Source: Stygiobacter sp.
Lineage (GTDB): Bacteria; Pseudomonadota; Alphaproteobacteria; Rhodospirillales; Magnetospirillaceae
Assembly (NCBI GenBank): GCA_006218045.1
Contig: VBWB01000020.1
Location: 1 to 64,000, forward strand
DNA length: 64,000 nt
Direction of reading: 5' to 3'
Below, one piece after another: positions 1 to 7,578 of this stretch (the stretch's first letter is position 1; each line of letters starts with the position of its first letter). Position numbers and translations under genes: made by a program. Under the pieces are notes generated by a model, which worked only from the letters and a program-made list of their open reading frames with translations, ran no database searches and was not told the origin of the DNA.

Positions 1-105
1 GTGCAGGATTACGCCACGGATTGGCTATGGACCTATAACCATGACCGCCCCAATATGGGCATCGGCGGCATCACACCCGCCCAGAAACTGAAATTGGCCG
101 CCTGA
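1..105 (+). CDS. IS3-family transposase orfB, C-terminal 34 residues (partial)
   Basis: Reading from base 1 gives a 34-residue tail containing TDWLWTYNHDRPN and GGITPAQKLKLAA, the usual end of IS3-family orfB integrase-type transposases. The DDE catalytic residues lie upstream, outside the window. The second copy in the window has the same tail with three visible differences: Y to D, M to T and A to T. The two copies have therefore diverged slightly or been inactivated separately. The family call is firm. Whether this copy is functional is unknown. Confidence 0.85.
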   Translation: MQDYATDWLWTYNHDRPNMGIGGITPAQKLKLAA

Positions 106-145
106 ATTCTATGTTCGGACCCCGCTAAAAACGGGGGGATTACCG
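1..145 (+). mobile_element. IS3-family insertion sequence, 3' end (left copy, runs off the window)
   Basis: This is the 3' end of an IS3-type element. It holds the last 34 codons of the transposase (to the stop at 103-105) and about 40 bases of terminal sequence containing a CCCCG/CGGGG stem. From the stop outward it is base-for-base the same as the reverse complement of 14943-14981, and the identity stops after the bases ATTACCG. That marks the element end at about 145. The transposase is read towards the island, so the rest of the element lies left of the window. Whether that copy is complete cannot be seen. Confidence 0.85.
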
Positions 146-226
146 GGGCAACAGAACAACAGTGCGGTAAAACAATTTTGTGAAGTTCTTCATGGTATTT
201 TCCCGTAAAATGAGCCTGCTCCGGTG
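106..226. other. Short gap between IS end and reductase pseudogene
   Basis: After the IS terminus at about 145 there are roughly 80 bases of low-GC sequence with no coding signal. No target-site duplication can be judged because the other end of this copy is outside the window. Confidence 0.5.
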
Positions 227-857
227 TCAGTCGTTAACTGAAATCCAGGCCGGTGCGATGTTCGGTCCCCTGCCAAGGAAAAAGCCGAAGTGGATGTTCA
301 TCTCACCAATAGGCTCCAGAAAACGGCTGTTAGTGAGCGGCCCGGCATCTTGCGGTTCAAATGCAAGCGCCCGTGCCAGGTCACGGATTTGTGTGGTTGC
401 ATTGGTGTCGTTTCCTGCGACAAAAACCTGAATTTTTTTGCCTTGTCGGGCGTCGGTTTGGATGAGATTCGCGAAAACAGTGTTGAATGCCTTTACGACC
501 ATCGCGGTCGGTGCCGCCGCTTGGATTTCTTCTGTGGCCGAAGTCGTATGACCTATCGCGAGATCCTTGAAGTCGGCCGTGATTGGGTTGCTGATATCCA
601 CTATGATTTTGCCTGACAAATCATAGCCCCCCTTCAGAACCTCGATAGTCGCAGCATAAGGAAGGGCAAAGATCGCAATATCAGCTGCCTTCAGAGCTGC
701 TGAGATTTCGCCGGATTCCACGTTGGTCCCGATCTCCGCAGCCAAAGCCGCAGCTTTGATCGGGTCGCGATGACCGATCACAATCTCTTTCTTTGCGGCG
801 AAGAGCGCACGTGCAAGCCCCCCCCATATTCCCTGTTCCGATTACGGCAATCTTCAT
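227..857 (-). pseudogene. NADP-binding reductase (F420-dependent NADP reductase-like), frameshifted at a G8 tract
   Basis: The gene starts at the ATG at 855-857, preceded by an AGGAGAGG ribosome site, with MKIAVIGTGNMGG, a dinucleotide-binding Rossmann loop. The frame then breaks at a run of eight G on the minus strand (818-825). Removing one G joins it to the long downstream frame, giving GGLARALFAAKKEIVIGH and a protein of about 209 residues that continues to the stop at 227. The span of 631 bases is 3n+1, as expected for one extra base. The fold matches the family of NADP-binding proteins related to F420-dependent NADP reductase, but the substrate is unknown. It is divergent from the LysR gene at 959, a common regulator-target layout. 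The shift may be a real mutation, slippage or a sequencing error. Confidence 0.75.
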
Positions 858-958
858 GATCCTCTCCTCTTGCAATCAGGATGATCAAACTATTGATCAT
901 GAATTGAATGGATGTATATCCAGCACTTTTTATCTATATATGAAACATGGTGTTTCTA
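858..958. promoter_or_regulatory. Divergent promoter region between reductase and LysR gene
   Basis: About 100 bases separate the two divergent starts. The segment is AT-rich (TATATCC, TATCTATATATG) and has the dyad-like TGATCA-rich stretch ATGATCAAACTATTGATCAT at 880-899. LysR-type regulators usually bind dyads with a T-N11-A core in exactly this position. The stretch is a reasonable operator candidate, but nothing here proves binding. Confidence 0.4.
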
Positions 959-1837
959 ATGGATCGACTAAGTTGTATGGAGGTGTTTATCAAAGCTGTC
1001 GAACTCGGTTCGTTCAGCGCTGCGGCTGAAACTCTGAACATGTCGTCGCAATTGGCGGGAAAGCATGTGCAGAAGCTAGAACAACAGCTCGGCGTCCAGC
1101 TTTTGCATAGGACCACCCGGCGCCAAAGCCTTACTGACTTCGGACGTTTGTTTTATGAACGTGCCAAGATCATTCTGGCTGAGGTTGAAACTGCGGAGAA
1201 TATGGCTGCGGAAACTCGGGCGGTTCCTGGCCGCTTACGGATCAACGCCCCTGTCAGTTTTGGCATGCATACGCTCTCAAGATATTTGCCTGACTACATG
1301 AAGGCTTTTCCCGAGGTGACGATCGAACTCACTCTCAACAACCGCGCTGTCGATCTCGTTGAGGATGGGTACGATGCGGTTTTCCGCATAGGAGAACTTG
1401 CTGACAGTGGGTTGATGGCCCGATTGCTTGCCCCTTACCATCTGGTCCTTTGTGCGAGCCCTGCATATATCGGCACACATAGTCCCATTCGGACACCTTG
1501 GGACCTTCAGCGGCACGATTGTCTTGGGTTCGCTCATACAGAATTGCGCACCCATTGGACATTCGATGGGCCGAACGGGCGGGAAGTGGTGCCTGTTTCC
1601 AGTCGTTTTGTTGCGGACCAAGCGGAGCCGCTACTCAATGCGACACTTGCCGGGCTGGGGGTTATACTTCAACCCCTGGAAATTGTTGGAAAGGCATTGG
1701 AAGACGGCAAGCTGATCGTGTTACTGCCTGAATATAAAGTTCCCACGCGGCCAATACATATCCTTTATGCGCCAGATCGACACATAACTCCGAAGTTACG
1801 CAGTTTTATCGATTTTGCGGTGGATGCCTTGGGTTAG
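959..1837 (+). CDS. LysR-family transcriptional regulator
   Basis: A 292-residue protein (296 if the ATG at 947 is used) with the standard LysR layout. The N-terminal winged helix-turn-helix occupies roughly residues 1-60 (MDRLSCMEVF, GSFSAAAETL, LEQQLGVQLLHRTTR). An effector-binding domain of about 200 residues with RLRINAPVSFG and DAVFRIG follows. This is the subgroup close to DsdC/CrgA-like regulators of oxidoreductase genes. The ATG at 959 is preferred because family members usually begin MDRL. The gene is divergent from the reductase pseudogene, which is its likely target. Its GC content is clearly lower than the core genes to the right, consistent with recent acquisition of this end of the island. 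Confidence 0.9.
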   Translation: MDRLSCMEVFIKAVELGSFSAAAETLNMSSQLAGKHVQKLEQQLGVQLLHRTTRRQSLTDFGRLFYERAKIILAEVETAENMAAETRAVPGRLRINAPVSFGMHTLSRYLPDYMKAFPEVTIELTLNNRAVDLVEDGYDAVFRIGELADSGLMARLLAPYHLVLCASPAYIGTHSPIRTPWDLQRHDCLGFAHTELRTHWTFDGPNGREVVPVSSRFVADQAEPLLNATLAGLGVILQPLEIVGKALEDGKLIVLLPEYKVPTRPIHILYAPDRHITPKLRSFIDFAVDALG

Positions 1838-2011
1838 GCTAAAGTTTCCGTATCGGAATCCCCGGCAGGGGATCGGAATTGAAAACAGCGAAATCACGGT
1901 CGCGCAAAGGGTGTTCACTCGGAAGCAACGAGCGGACTGTGCACGGTTGTTGAAATATTCCGACAGAAAGGAAAGGCGCTACCAGCGAGGGCCGGTAGCG
2001 CCTTGGTTTGG
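1838..2011. other. Convergent gap between LysR gene and binding-protein gene
   Basis: About 170 bases between two convergent genes. The segment around 1975-2010 (GGCGCTACC, GGTAGCGCC with AAGGAAA and TTGG flanks) forms a stem GGCGCTACC-AGCGAGGGCC-GGTAGCGCC that probably acts as a terminator for both. Nothing else was seen. Confidence 0.45.
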
Positions 2012-3211
2012 TTAATGAAGCAGCGGACACTCGCTTTCGGCGACAGGGCGGAATGCTTGGTCTGCAGGGATTGTGGCCAGCACCTTATAGAGATCCCACT
2101 TGCCCTTGCTGTCGGACGGTTTCTTGACTTCAAACAGGTACATGTCGTGGAGTTTTCGCCCGTCTTTACGGACAATGCCCTTGCCAAAGGCTTGGTCGTC
2201 CGTGGGCAATTCTTCCATCTTTGCCACGACAGCTTTGCCGTCACTATTCGAGCCTAATACCGCGACTGATTTGAGGTAATGGAGTGTCGCGGAGTAGGCG
2301 CCAGCATGGACCTGGCTGGGCATGTTGCCCCCGAAGCGTTCGGAGAAACGCTTGGCGAAAGCCCGGGTGTTGTCGTTCAGGTTCCAGTAATAGGCCTCAG
2401 TGACAACAAGGCCCTGAGCGGTCTCAATCCCCAGACTTTGCACGTCGGTGATGAAGACAAGCAGGCCTGCCAGCCGCATACCCGACTTGGTCAGGCCGAA
2501 CTCCGATGCCTGTTTCACGACATTGATCGTGTCCGTCCCGGCGTTGGCTAGGCCGATCACATTGGCGCCAGAAGATTGCGCCTGTAGTAGATACGAAGAA
2601 AAGTCCGGTGCATTGAGTGGGGCGCGGACCTGCCCTACCACTTGACCGCCTGCGGCTTTAATGAAGCGGGACGTGTCGCGCTCCATCGCGTGGCCAAATG
2701 CGTAGTCGGCGGTGATGAAGAACCACTTGTCGCCACCGGAGCGCACCAGGGCGGATCCCGTCCCCTTGCTCAGCGCGTAGGTGTCATAAGTCCACTGAAC
2801 CGTATTGGCTGAACACGCTTTGTTGGTGATGTCGGAGCTGGCTGGGCCAGAGGCTAGAAAAACCTTGTTGTTGGCTGTGGCCAGATTGCTGACAGCCATG
2901 GCAACACCCGAGTTAGCAACGTCGACAATAGCGTCAACGCCACCTTGATCAAACCATTGACGCGTGATCGATGAACCAACATCTGGCTTGTTTTGATGGT
3001 CTGCCGCGATCACTTGGACATTGAAGCTCGGGTTTGATTTCATGAATTCCTCGGCAGCCAGTTCGGTCGCGAGAACCGAACCCTTGCCCGAGAGATCCGA
3101 ATACGGACCACTAAGATCGGTGAGCACACCCAGTTTTACAGTGGTTTTTGCCCATGCTGTGTCGTGAAGCGACATAAGCGCGCAGGCAAGCAACAGGGAT
3201 TTCAGTTTCAT
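2012..3211 (-). CDS. ABC transporter substrate-binding protein (branched-chain amino acid/LivK type)
   Basis: A 399-residue periplasmic binding protein. The ATG at 3209-3211 follows GGAGG and begins a signal peptide (MKLKSLLLACALMSL, cleavage near TAWA). The mature part opens with KLGVLTDLSGPYSDLSG and contains VIAADHQNKPDVGS, typical of type I periplasmic binding folds of the LivK/urea/amide class. The ligand cannot be read from the sequence. No permease or ATPase gene is adjacent, so it is an orphan here and must use a transporter elsewhere or serve as a sensor. Its GC content is lower than the core. It is divergent from the etfBA pair across an AT-rich 420-base gap. Confidence 0.88.
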   Translation of the reverse strand: MKLKSLLLACALMSLHDTAWAKTTVKLGVLTDLSGPYSDLSGKGSVLATELAAEEFMKSNPSFNVQVIAADHQNKPDVGSSITRQWFDQGGVDAIVDVANSGVAMAVSNLATANNKVFLASGPASSDITNKACSANTVQWTYDTYALSKGTGSALVRSGGDKWFFITADYAFGHAMERDTSRFIKAAGGQVVGQVRAPLNAPDFSSYLLQAQSSGANVIGLANAGTDTINVVKQASEFGLTKSGMRLAGLLVFITDVQSLGIETAQGLVVTEAYYWNLNDNTRAFAKRFSERFGGNMPSQVHAGAYSATLHYLKSVAVLGSNSDGKAVVAKMEELPTDDQAFGKGIVRKDGRKLHDMYLFEVKKPSDSKGKWDLYKVLATIPADQAFRPVAESECPLLH

Positions 3212-3634
3212 CCGCTTCCTCCATCCGCAATGGCCACATTGGACCACTGGCAATTTTTATGATCGTCAAAAACCTATTGCCGCATCAAAATTTTGTCAAG
3301 ATATTGATATATATATTCTGGGCGGCGGCTGGTGCTGGAGGTTGTGAGTTCTGGTTGCGCAATGAAAAATAGCGAAAACGAGTCATTTTTGGGGCGTTTA
3401 ATGCAAGGATGCGCAGTTACATCTATCTTGGGAGGTGTCATAAGAGCAAATATCTTGACATAAAATTGGTGCGCGAGTAGATCGGGCTAGAGCCCTGGCT
3501 TGGAGGCATTCAGGGGGGGCGGTTGTCACAACTTGCTAAGCTTGGTGACGGTCGTTTCCGTGATGGGCGATACGGATTTATCTGAAAGCCCCCCTAAATA
3601 TCCGCAATCAATGGGGGCGAATGGAGGAGCCAGC
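3212..3634. promoter_or_regulatory. AT-rich divergent intergenic region upstream of etfBA
   Basis: No gene is evident in about 420 bases. Around 3290-3320 there is a very AT-rich stretch with ATATTGATATATATATT. A candidate promoter for the plus strand is TTGACA at 3455-3460 with a 17-base spacer to TAGATC at 3478-3483: a perfect -35 box and a weak -10 box. A GGAGG ribosome site precedes the etfB start at 3635. Confidence 0.4.
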
Positions 3635-4352
3635 ATGAAAGTCCTCGTCGCGGTGAAGCGCGTCATTGATTACAACGTGAAGATCCGGGTGAAGTCGGAC
3701 AACACGGGCGTTGAAACCGCCAATGTGAAGTTTTCCATGAACCCGTTCGACGAGATCGCGGTCGAGGAAGCGGTTCGCCTGAAGGAAGCGGGCAAGGCGT
3801 CGGAAGTAGTGGTGGTGTCCATCGGCCCGGCCACTGCGCAGGAGACGCTGCGGACCGCTTTGGCCATGGGCGCCGATCGCGGCATCCTGGTGCAAAGCGA
3901 TGACGAGGTTCAGCCGCTGGGTGTCGCCAAGGCCCTGGCCGCTGTTGTCGCCAAGGAAGCCCCGCAATTAGTGATCCTGGGGAAGCAGGCCATCGACGAC
4001 GACAGCAACCAGACCGGCCAGATGCTGGCGGCACTGCTGGGCTGGAGCCAAGGCACCTTCGCCTCGAAGATCGACATCGGCGAAAAATTGACCGTGACCC
4101 GTGAAATCGATGGTGGTCTGCAGACCATCTCCATCACTCTGCCGGCCATCGTCACCACCGATCTGCGCCTGAACGAGCCGCGCTATGCCAGCTTGCCCAA
4201 CATCATGAAGGCGAAGAGATCTGGGCGTCGATGTCGCCCCGCGTCTGCTGACGCTGAAGGTGGAAGAGCCGCCGAAGCGTTCCGCCGGCATCAAGGTGGC
4301 CGACGTCGCCACCCTGGTGGACAAGCTGAAGAACGAAGCGAAGGTGATCTGA
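3635..4352 (+). pseudogene. etfB: Electron transfer flavoprotein beta subunit, frame broken by an internal deletion
   Basis: From the ATG at 3635 the protein is a textbook Etf[56 protein letters not shown] and [21 protein letters not shown]. EtfB with EtfA carries electrons from acyl-CoA and other dehydrogenases to ETF-quinone oxidoreductase. The next expected stretch (about nine residues before DLGVD) is missing, and the frame changes by one at about 4217. The rest of the EtfB tail ([19 protein letters not shown] to NEAKVI, stop 4350-4352) is intact in the other frame. The lesion is best explained by a deletion of about 29 bases. The resulting frame happens to read into etfA, so a translated product would be an EtfB-EtfA fusion. 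Confidence 0.85.
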
Positions 4353-4354
4353 AA

Positions 4355-5254
4355 ATGGCCGTTCTCGTCATCGCCGAACATGAAGCCGGCAGCCTGAAGG
4401 CCGCCACTCTCAACACCGTTTCCGCCGCCCAGAAGATCGGTGGCGACATCCATGTGCTGATCGCCGGCGAAGGCGTCGGCTCCGTCGCCGCCGAAGCGGC
4501 CAAGATTGCTGGCGTCGCCAAGGTGCTGACCGCCGAAGCGCCCTGTTACGCCCATCATCTGGCCGAGCCGCTGGCCGCCCTGGTGGTGAGCCTGGCGTCG
4601 GGTTACAGCCATATCCTGGCCCCGGCCACCACCTCGGGCAAGAATGTCTGCCCGCGGGTCGCAGCGATGCTGGACATGGCGCAGATTTCCGAAATCACCG
4701 CTGTTGTCGATGCCGACACCTTCGTGCGTCCGATCTATGCCGGCAATGCCTTGGCCACCGTGCAAAGCAAGGACGCGGTCAAGGTGATCACCGTGCGCGC
4801 CACCGGCTTCGAAGCGGCGGCCACCAGCGGTTCCGCCGCCATTGAAGCGGTGCCCGCCGCCGCCGATCCCGGTCTGTCCAGCTTCGTCGGCCAGGAACTG
4901 TCCAAGTCGGAACGCCCGGAACTGACCAGCGCGCGGATCATCATCAGCGGTGGCCGCGGCATGCAGTCGGGCGACAATTTCAAGCTGCTGGAAGCGGTGG
5001 CCGACAAGCTGGGCGCCGCCGTCGGCGCCAGCCGTGCCGCCGTCGATGCCGGTTTCGTCCCCAACGACCTGCAGGTCGGCCAGACCGGCAAGATCGTGGC
5101 GCCGGAGCTTTACATCGCCGTCGGCATCTCGGGCGCCATCCAGCATCTGGCCGGCATGAAGGATTCCAAGGTCATCGTCGCCATCAACAAGGACGAAGAG
5201 GCCCCCATCTTCCAGGTCGCCGATTCCATCTCCTTACTCCCGTGGGAACGGTAA
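4355..5254 (+). CDS. etfA: Electron transfer flavoprotein alpha subunit with an aberrant, shortened C-terminus
   Basis: Begins two bases after the original etfB stop. It has the EtfA pattern: [20 protein letters not shown] at the N-terminus and the FAD-domain motifs [31 protein letters not shown] and [19 protein letters not shown] near residues 205-280. Normal EtfA continues after IFQVAD with a conserved Tyr-Gly and a final helix to about 310-315 residues. Here the sequence diverges at about 5224 into SISLLPWER and stops at 299 residues. The last helix is therefore lost. Together with the etfB lesion this looks like a decaying or non-functional copy, probably with an intact pair elsewhere in the genome. 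Confidence 0.85.
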   Translation: MAVLVIAEHEAGSLKAATLNTVSAAQKIGGDIHVLIAGEGVGSVAAEAAKIAGVAKVLTAEAPCYAHHLAEPLAALVVSLASGYSHILAPATTSGKNVCPRVAAMLDMAQISEITAVVDADTFVRPIYAGNALATVQSKDAVKVITVRATGFEAAATSGSAAIEAVPAAADPGLSSFVGQELSKSERPELTSARIIISGGRGMQSGDNFKLLEAVADKLGAAVGASRAAVDAGFVPNDLQVGQTGKIVAPELYIAVGISGAIQHLAGMKDSKVIVAINKDEEAPIFQVADSISLLPWER

Positions 5255-5257
5255 ACT

Positions 5258-5297
5258 GGGCGGGCTCCCAAGATGCAGGGAGTCCGCCCTTTTTTTT
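5258..5297 (+). terminator. Rho-independent terminator after etfA
   Basis: A 12-base stem GGGCGGGCTCCC/GGGAGTCCGCCC (one G-T pair) with an 8-base loop, followed directly by eight T. It starts three bases after the etfA stop and isolates the etf genes from the Wadjet operon. Confidence 0.9.
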
Positions 5298-5527
5298 AGG
5301 TTTGCCGCTGTGGGGAGATTCTGGATCAATCATTGCTTGATCGAGAGTCAATATATGAACGGATCAAGGAAAACGTCGCCACATGCTTGGTTCTGACGCT
5401 GATGCATGTTTCCATTATTCCTCCAGATCGATTGACCGATTTTTGGAATAGTCAAGATTAACCGCCATGGAAATCCATTCATAGTTGCGTTCATTGTTGC
5501 GACCTTCTAATATAACGACGATCAATA
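5298..5527 (+). promoter_or_regulatory. Leader region of the Wadjet operon
   Basis: About 230 bases of AT-rich sequence with no reading frame of note. The stretch TTCTAATATAACGACGATCAATA just before jetA contains TAATAT-like -10 sequence. No clear partner -35 box or operator was identified. Confidence 0.3.
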
Positions 5528-6988
5528 ATGATCGACATCACGGGCGAAGCGGTCAGCAAAAACACGCTGACCACCTTGCGCAAATCACATCCCGGTTGGC
5601 GTCTGTTGGCGGCCAGCAATGCGGTCCTGGTCGCGAGCTTTCTTCATCGCGCTTTCATCACCCCAAATCTACGCTCCATTGCTCAGCCCGATCTGGCGGC
5701 GAAGCTCGATGATTTTCTGTTCGAGGTCGACCGCGAGGACTATCCCCGTGCCGCCGCCGACTACCTCGACGAGTGGGCGTCCGATCGCAATGGCTGGCTG
5801 CGGAAATACTATCCGACGGACAGCGATCAACCGCATTTCGACCTGACCCCGGCGGCGGAAAAGGCCATCGAATGGCTTTCGGGACTGCAACAGAGACCGT
5901 TCGTCGGCACGGAATCGCGGCTGATGACCGTGTTCGAGCTGTTGCGGCAACTGATCGAAGGCACTCAGACCGATCCCGCACTACGCATCGCCGAATTGGA
6001 GAAGCGCAAAGCACAGCTTGATGCGGATATCGCCCGCATTCGTCGCGACGGTGTAACGCCGATGGATGACGTGCAAGTCAAGGATCGCTTTCTTCAAATG
6101 GCCGGTACCGCCCGTGGGCTGTTGTCGGACTTCCGCGAAGTCGAGCAGAATTTCCGCGATCTCGACCGAGCCGTGCGCGAACGGGTCGCCACCTGGGATG
6201 GGGCCAGGGGGATCCTGCTGGAGGAGGTGTTCGGCCGCCGCGACGTCATCGTCGATTCCGACCAAGGGCGGAGCTTTCGTGCCTTCTGGGATTTCCTGAT
6301 GTCGTCCGACCGCCAGGAGGAGCTGGGCCGATTGCTGGATGCTGCGCTGAAATTGGAGCCGGTGAAAGACCTGGAACCCGACCGACGACTGCGGCGCGTC
6401 CATCATGACTGGTTGGAAGCCGGCGAGGGCGCCCAGGCAACGGTGCGCCGCCTGTCCGAACAGTTGCGCCGCTATCTCGACGACCGCGCCTGGGCCGAGA
6501 ATCGCCGTATCCTCGATTTGATCCGCCAGATTCATCAGAGTGCCTTGGCCGTCCGGGACTGCCCTCCAGCCGATGGACTGATCGCCCTGGAAAAGCCCGT
6601 GCCCGAGATCGATCTGCCCTTCGAACGCCCCCTGTTCACACCGCCACTGAAAGCGCGGATCACCTCGGGCGAGCTTCAGGAAGGCAGGGAGGATGTGGCC
6701 ACCGAATCACTATACGACCAAACCATAGTTGATCGGGAACGCTTGGCCTCGGCGATCCGCCGGGCGCTGCAATCCAGGACACAGGTGTCCCTTGGTGAAG
6801 TAGCGATGACGCAACCATTGGAGCAAGGGTTGGCGGAACTCATGACCTATCTTGGCTTGGCCGCTGAAGACGCTGCGGCCCTGATCGATGATCGATTGAA
6901 GGAATCGGTGTTCTGGGATGGCGAGGACGGGACCACGCGGCGGGCAACGCTACCCATGGTGGTGTATTGTCGTGAGGCGACTTCATGA
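5528..6988 (+). CDS. jetA: Wadjet anti-plasmid system protein JetA (kleisin-like, DUF3375)
   Basis: A 486-residue protein whose N-terminus (LRKSHPGWRLLAASNAVLVA, SFLHRAFITPNLRSI) matches the DUF3375 family. These are the MukF-like kleisin subunits of SMC-type Wadjet type I complexes. JetA bridges the JetC ATPase heads and binds JetB. The middle part is helical with WEQ-type charged segments and an acidic/basic heptad region around residues 160-260. The next gene starts inside its stop codon (ATGA), and the order jetA-jetB-jetC-jetD with matching sizes is diagnostic. The assignment rests on family resemblance plus the operon. No catalytic residues are expected in this subunit. Confidence 0.92.
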   Translation: MIDITGEAVSKNTLTTLRKSHPGWRLLAASNAVLVASFLHRAFITPNLRSIAQPDLAAKLDDFLFEVDREDYPRAAADYLDEWASDRNGWLRKYYPTDSDQPHFDLTPAAEKAIEWLSGLQQRPFVGTESRLMTVFELLRQLIEGTQTDPALRIAELEKRKAQLDADIARIRRDGVTPMDDVQVKDRFLQMAGTARGLLSDFREVEQNFRDLDRAVRERVATWDGARGILLEEVFGRRDVIVDSDQGRSFRAFWDFLMSSDRQEELGRLLDAALKLEPVKDLEPDRRLRRVHHDWLEAGEGAQATVRRLSEQLRRYLDDRAWAENRRILDLIRQIHQSALAVRDCPPADGLIALEKPVPEIDLPFERPLFTPPLKARITSGELQEGREDVATESLYDQTIVDRERLASAIRRALQSRTQVSLGEVAMTQPLEQGLAELMTYLGLAAEDAAALIDDRLKESVFWDGEDGTTRRATLPMVVYCREATS

Positions 6989-7578
6989 CTGAAGCCTCAC
7001 ACGATTTGTCCCGCGTCGTCATCAGCTTGATGAAGGGCGTGATCTACGAGGAAGAAGATCGCCCCCTGTGGCAGACCATGCTGGGCCAGCAGGCTTTCGT
7101 TCGTGACCATGTGGGCGTGCTGGGCCTGGATCTGGTGCTGGACGAGGCCGAGGGCTATGCCTTCCTGCGCCAACGACAAGCCGATGAAGACGATGAAGAG
7201 AAGGCTCTTCCTCGTTTGGTGGCCCGGAGGCCACTGGGGTTTGCCGTCAGCCTGCTGCTGGTGCTGCTGCGCGAGAAGCTGCTGGAACTGGACACCAAAG
7301 GCGGTGACACCCGCTTGATCTTGGATCGGGAGCAATTGGTGGAATTGATGCAGCTGTTCCTGCCCGACAGCAGCAATCAGGTCAAGATCACCGACAAGAT
7401 CGACAGCCATATCGACAAGGTGGTCGAGTTTGGCTTCCTACGTCGGCTGTCCGGCCAGCCGGGCTTGTTTGAAGTCCGCCGGATTCTCAAGGCCTTCGTC
7501 GATGCGCAGTGGTTGGGCGAATTCGATCGCCGACTGAACGAGTATCGAGTCCGCCTCGCCGGGGGAGAGGTGGAATGA
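6985..7578 (+). CDS. jetB: Wadjet anti-plasmid system protein JetB (kite-like, DUF4194)
   Basis: A 197-residue protein overlapping jetA by four bases and jetC by four bases. It is rich in helices with winged-helix-like segments (LDREQLVELMQLFLP, KITDKIDSHIDKVVEFGFL, RRILKAFVDAQWL), as expected for MukE-type kite subunits that sit on the kleisin. In Wadjet type I the JetB family is DUF4194, and size and position fit. It has no enzymatic motif. Its role, stabilising the JetA-JetC motor that extrudes circular DNA, comes from work on the family and not from this sequence. Confidence 0.9.
   Translation: MTEASHDLSRVVISLMKGVIYEEEDRPLWQTMLGQQAFVRDHVGVLGLDLVLDEAEGYAFLRQRQADEDDEEKALPRLVARRPLGFAVSLLLVLLREKLLELDTKGGDTRLILDREQLVELMQLFLPDSSNQVKITDKIDSHIDKVVEFGFLRRLSGQPGLFEVRRILKAFVDAQWLGEFDRRLNEYRVRLAGGEVE

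Noticed and set aside
3500-5254. A true EtfB-EtfA fusion gene
   Set aside because: The EtfB tail is intact in another frame with its own stop just before the EtfA start, so the single open frame results from a deletion. The residues around the join are Arg/Gly-rich read-through.
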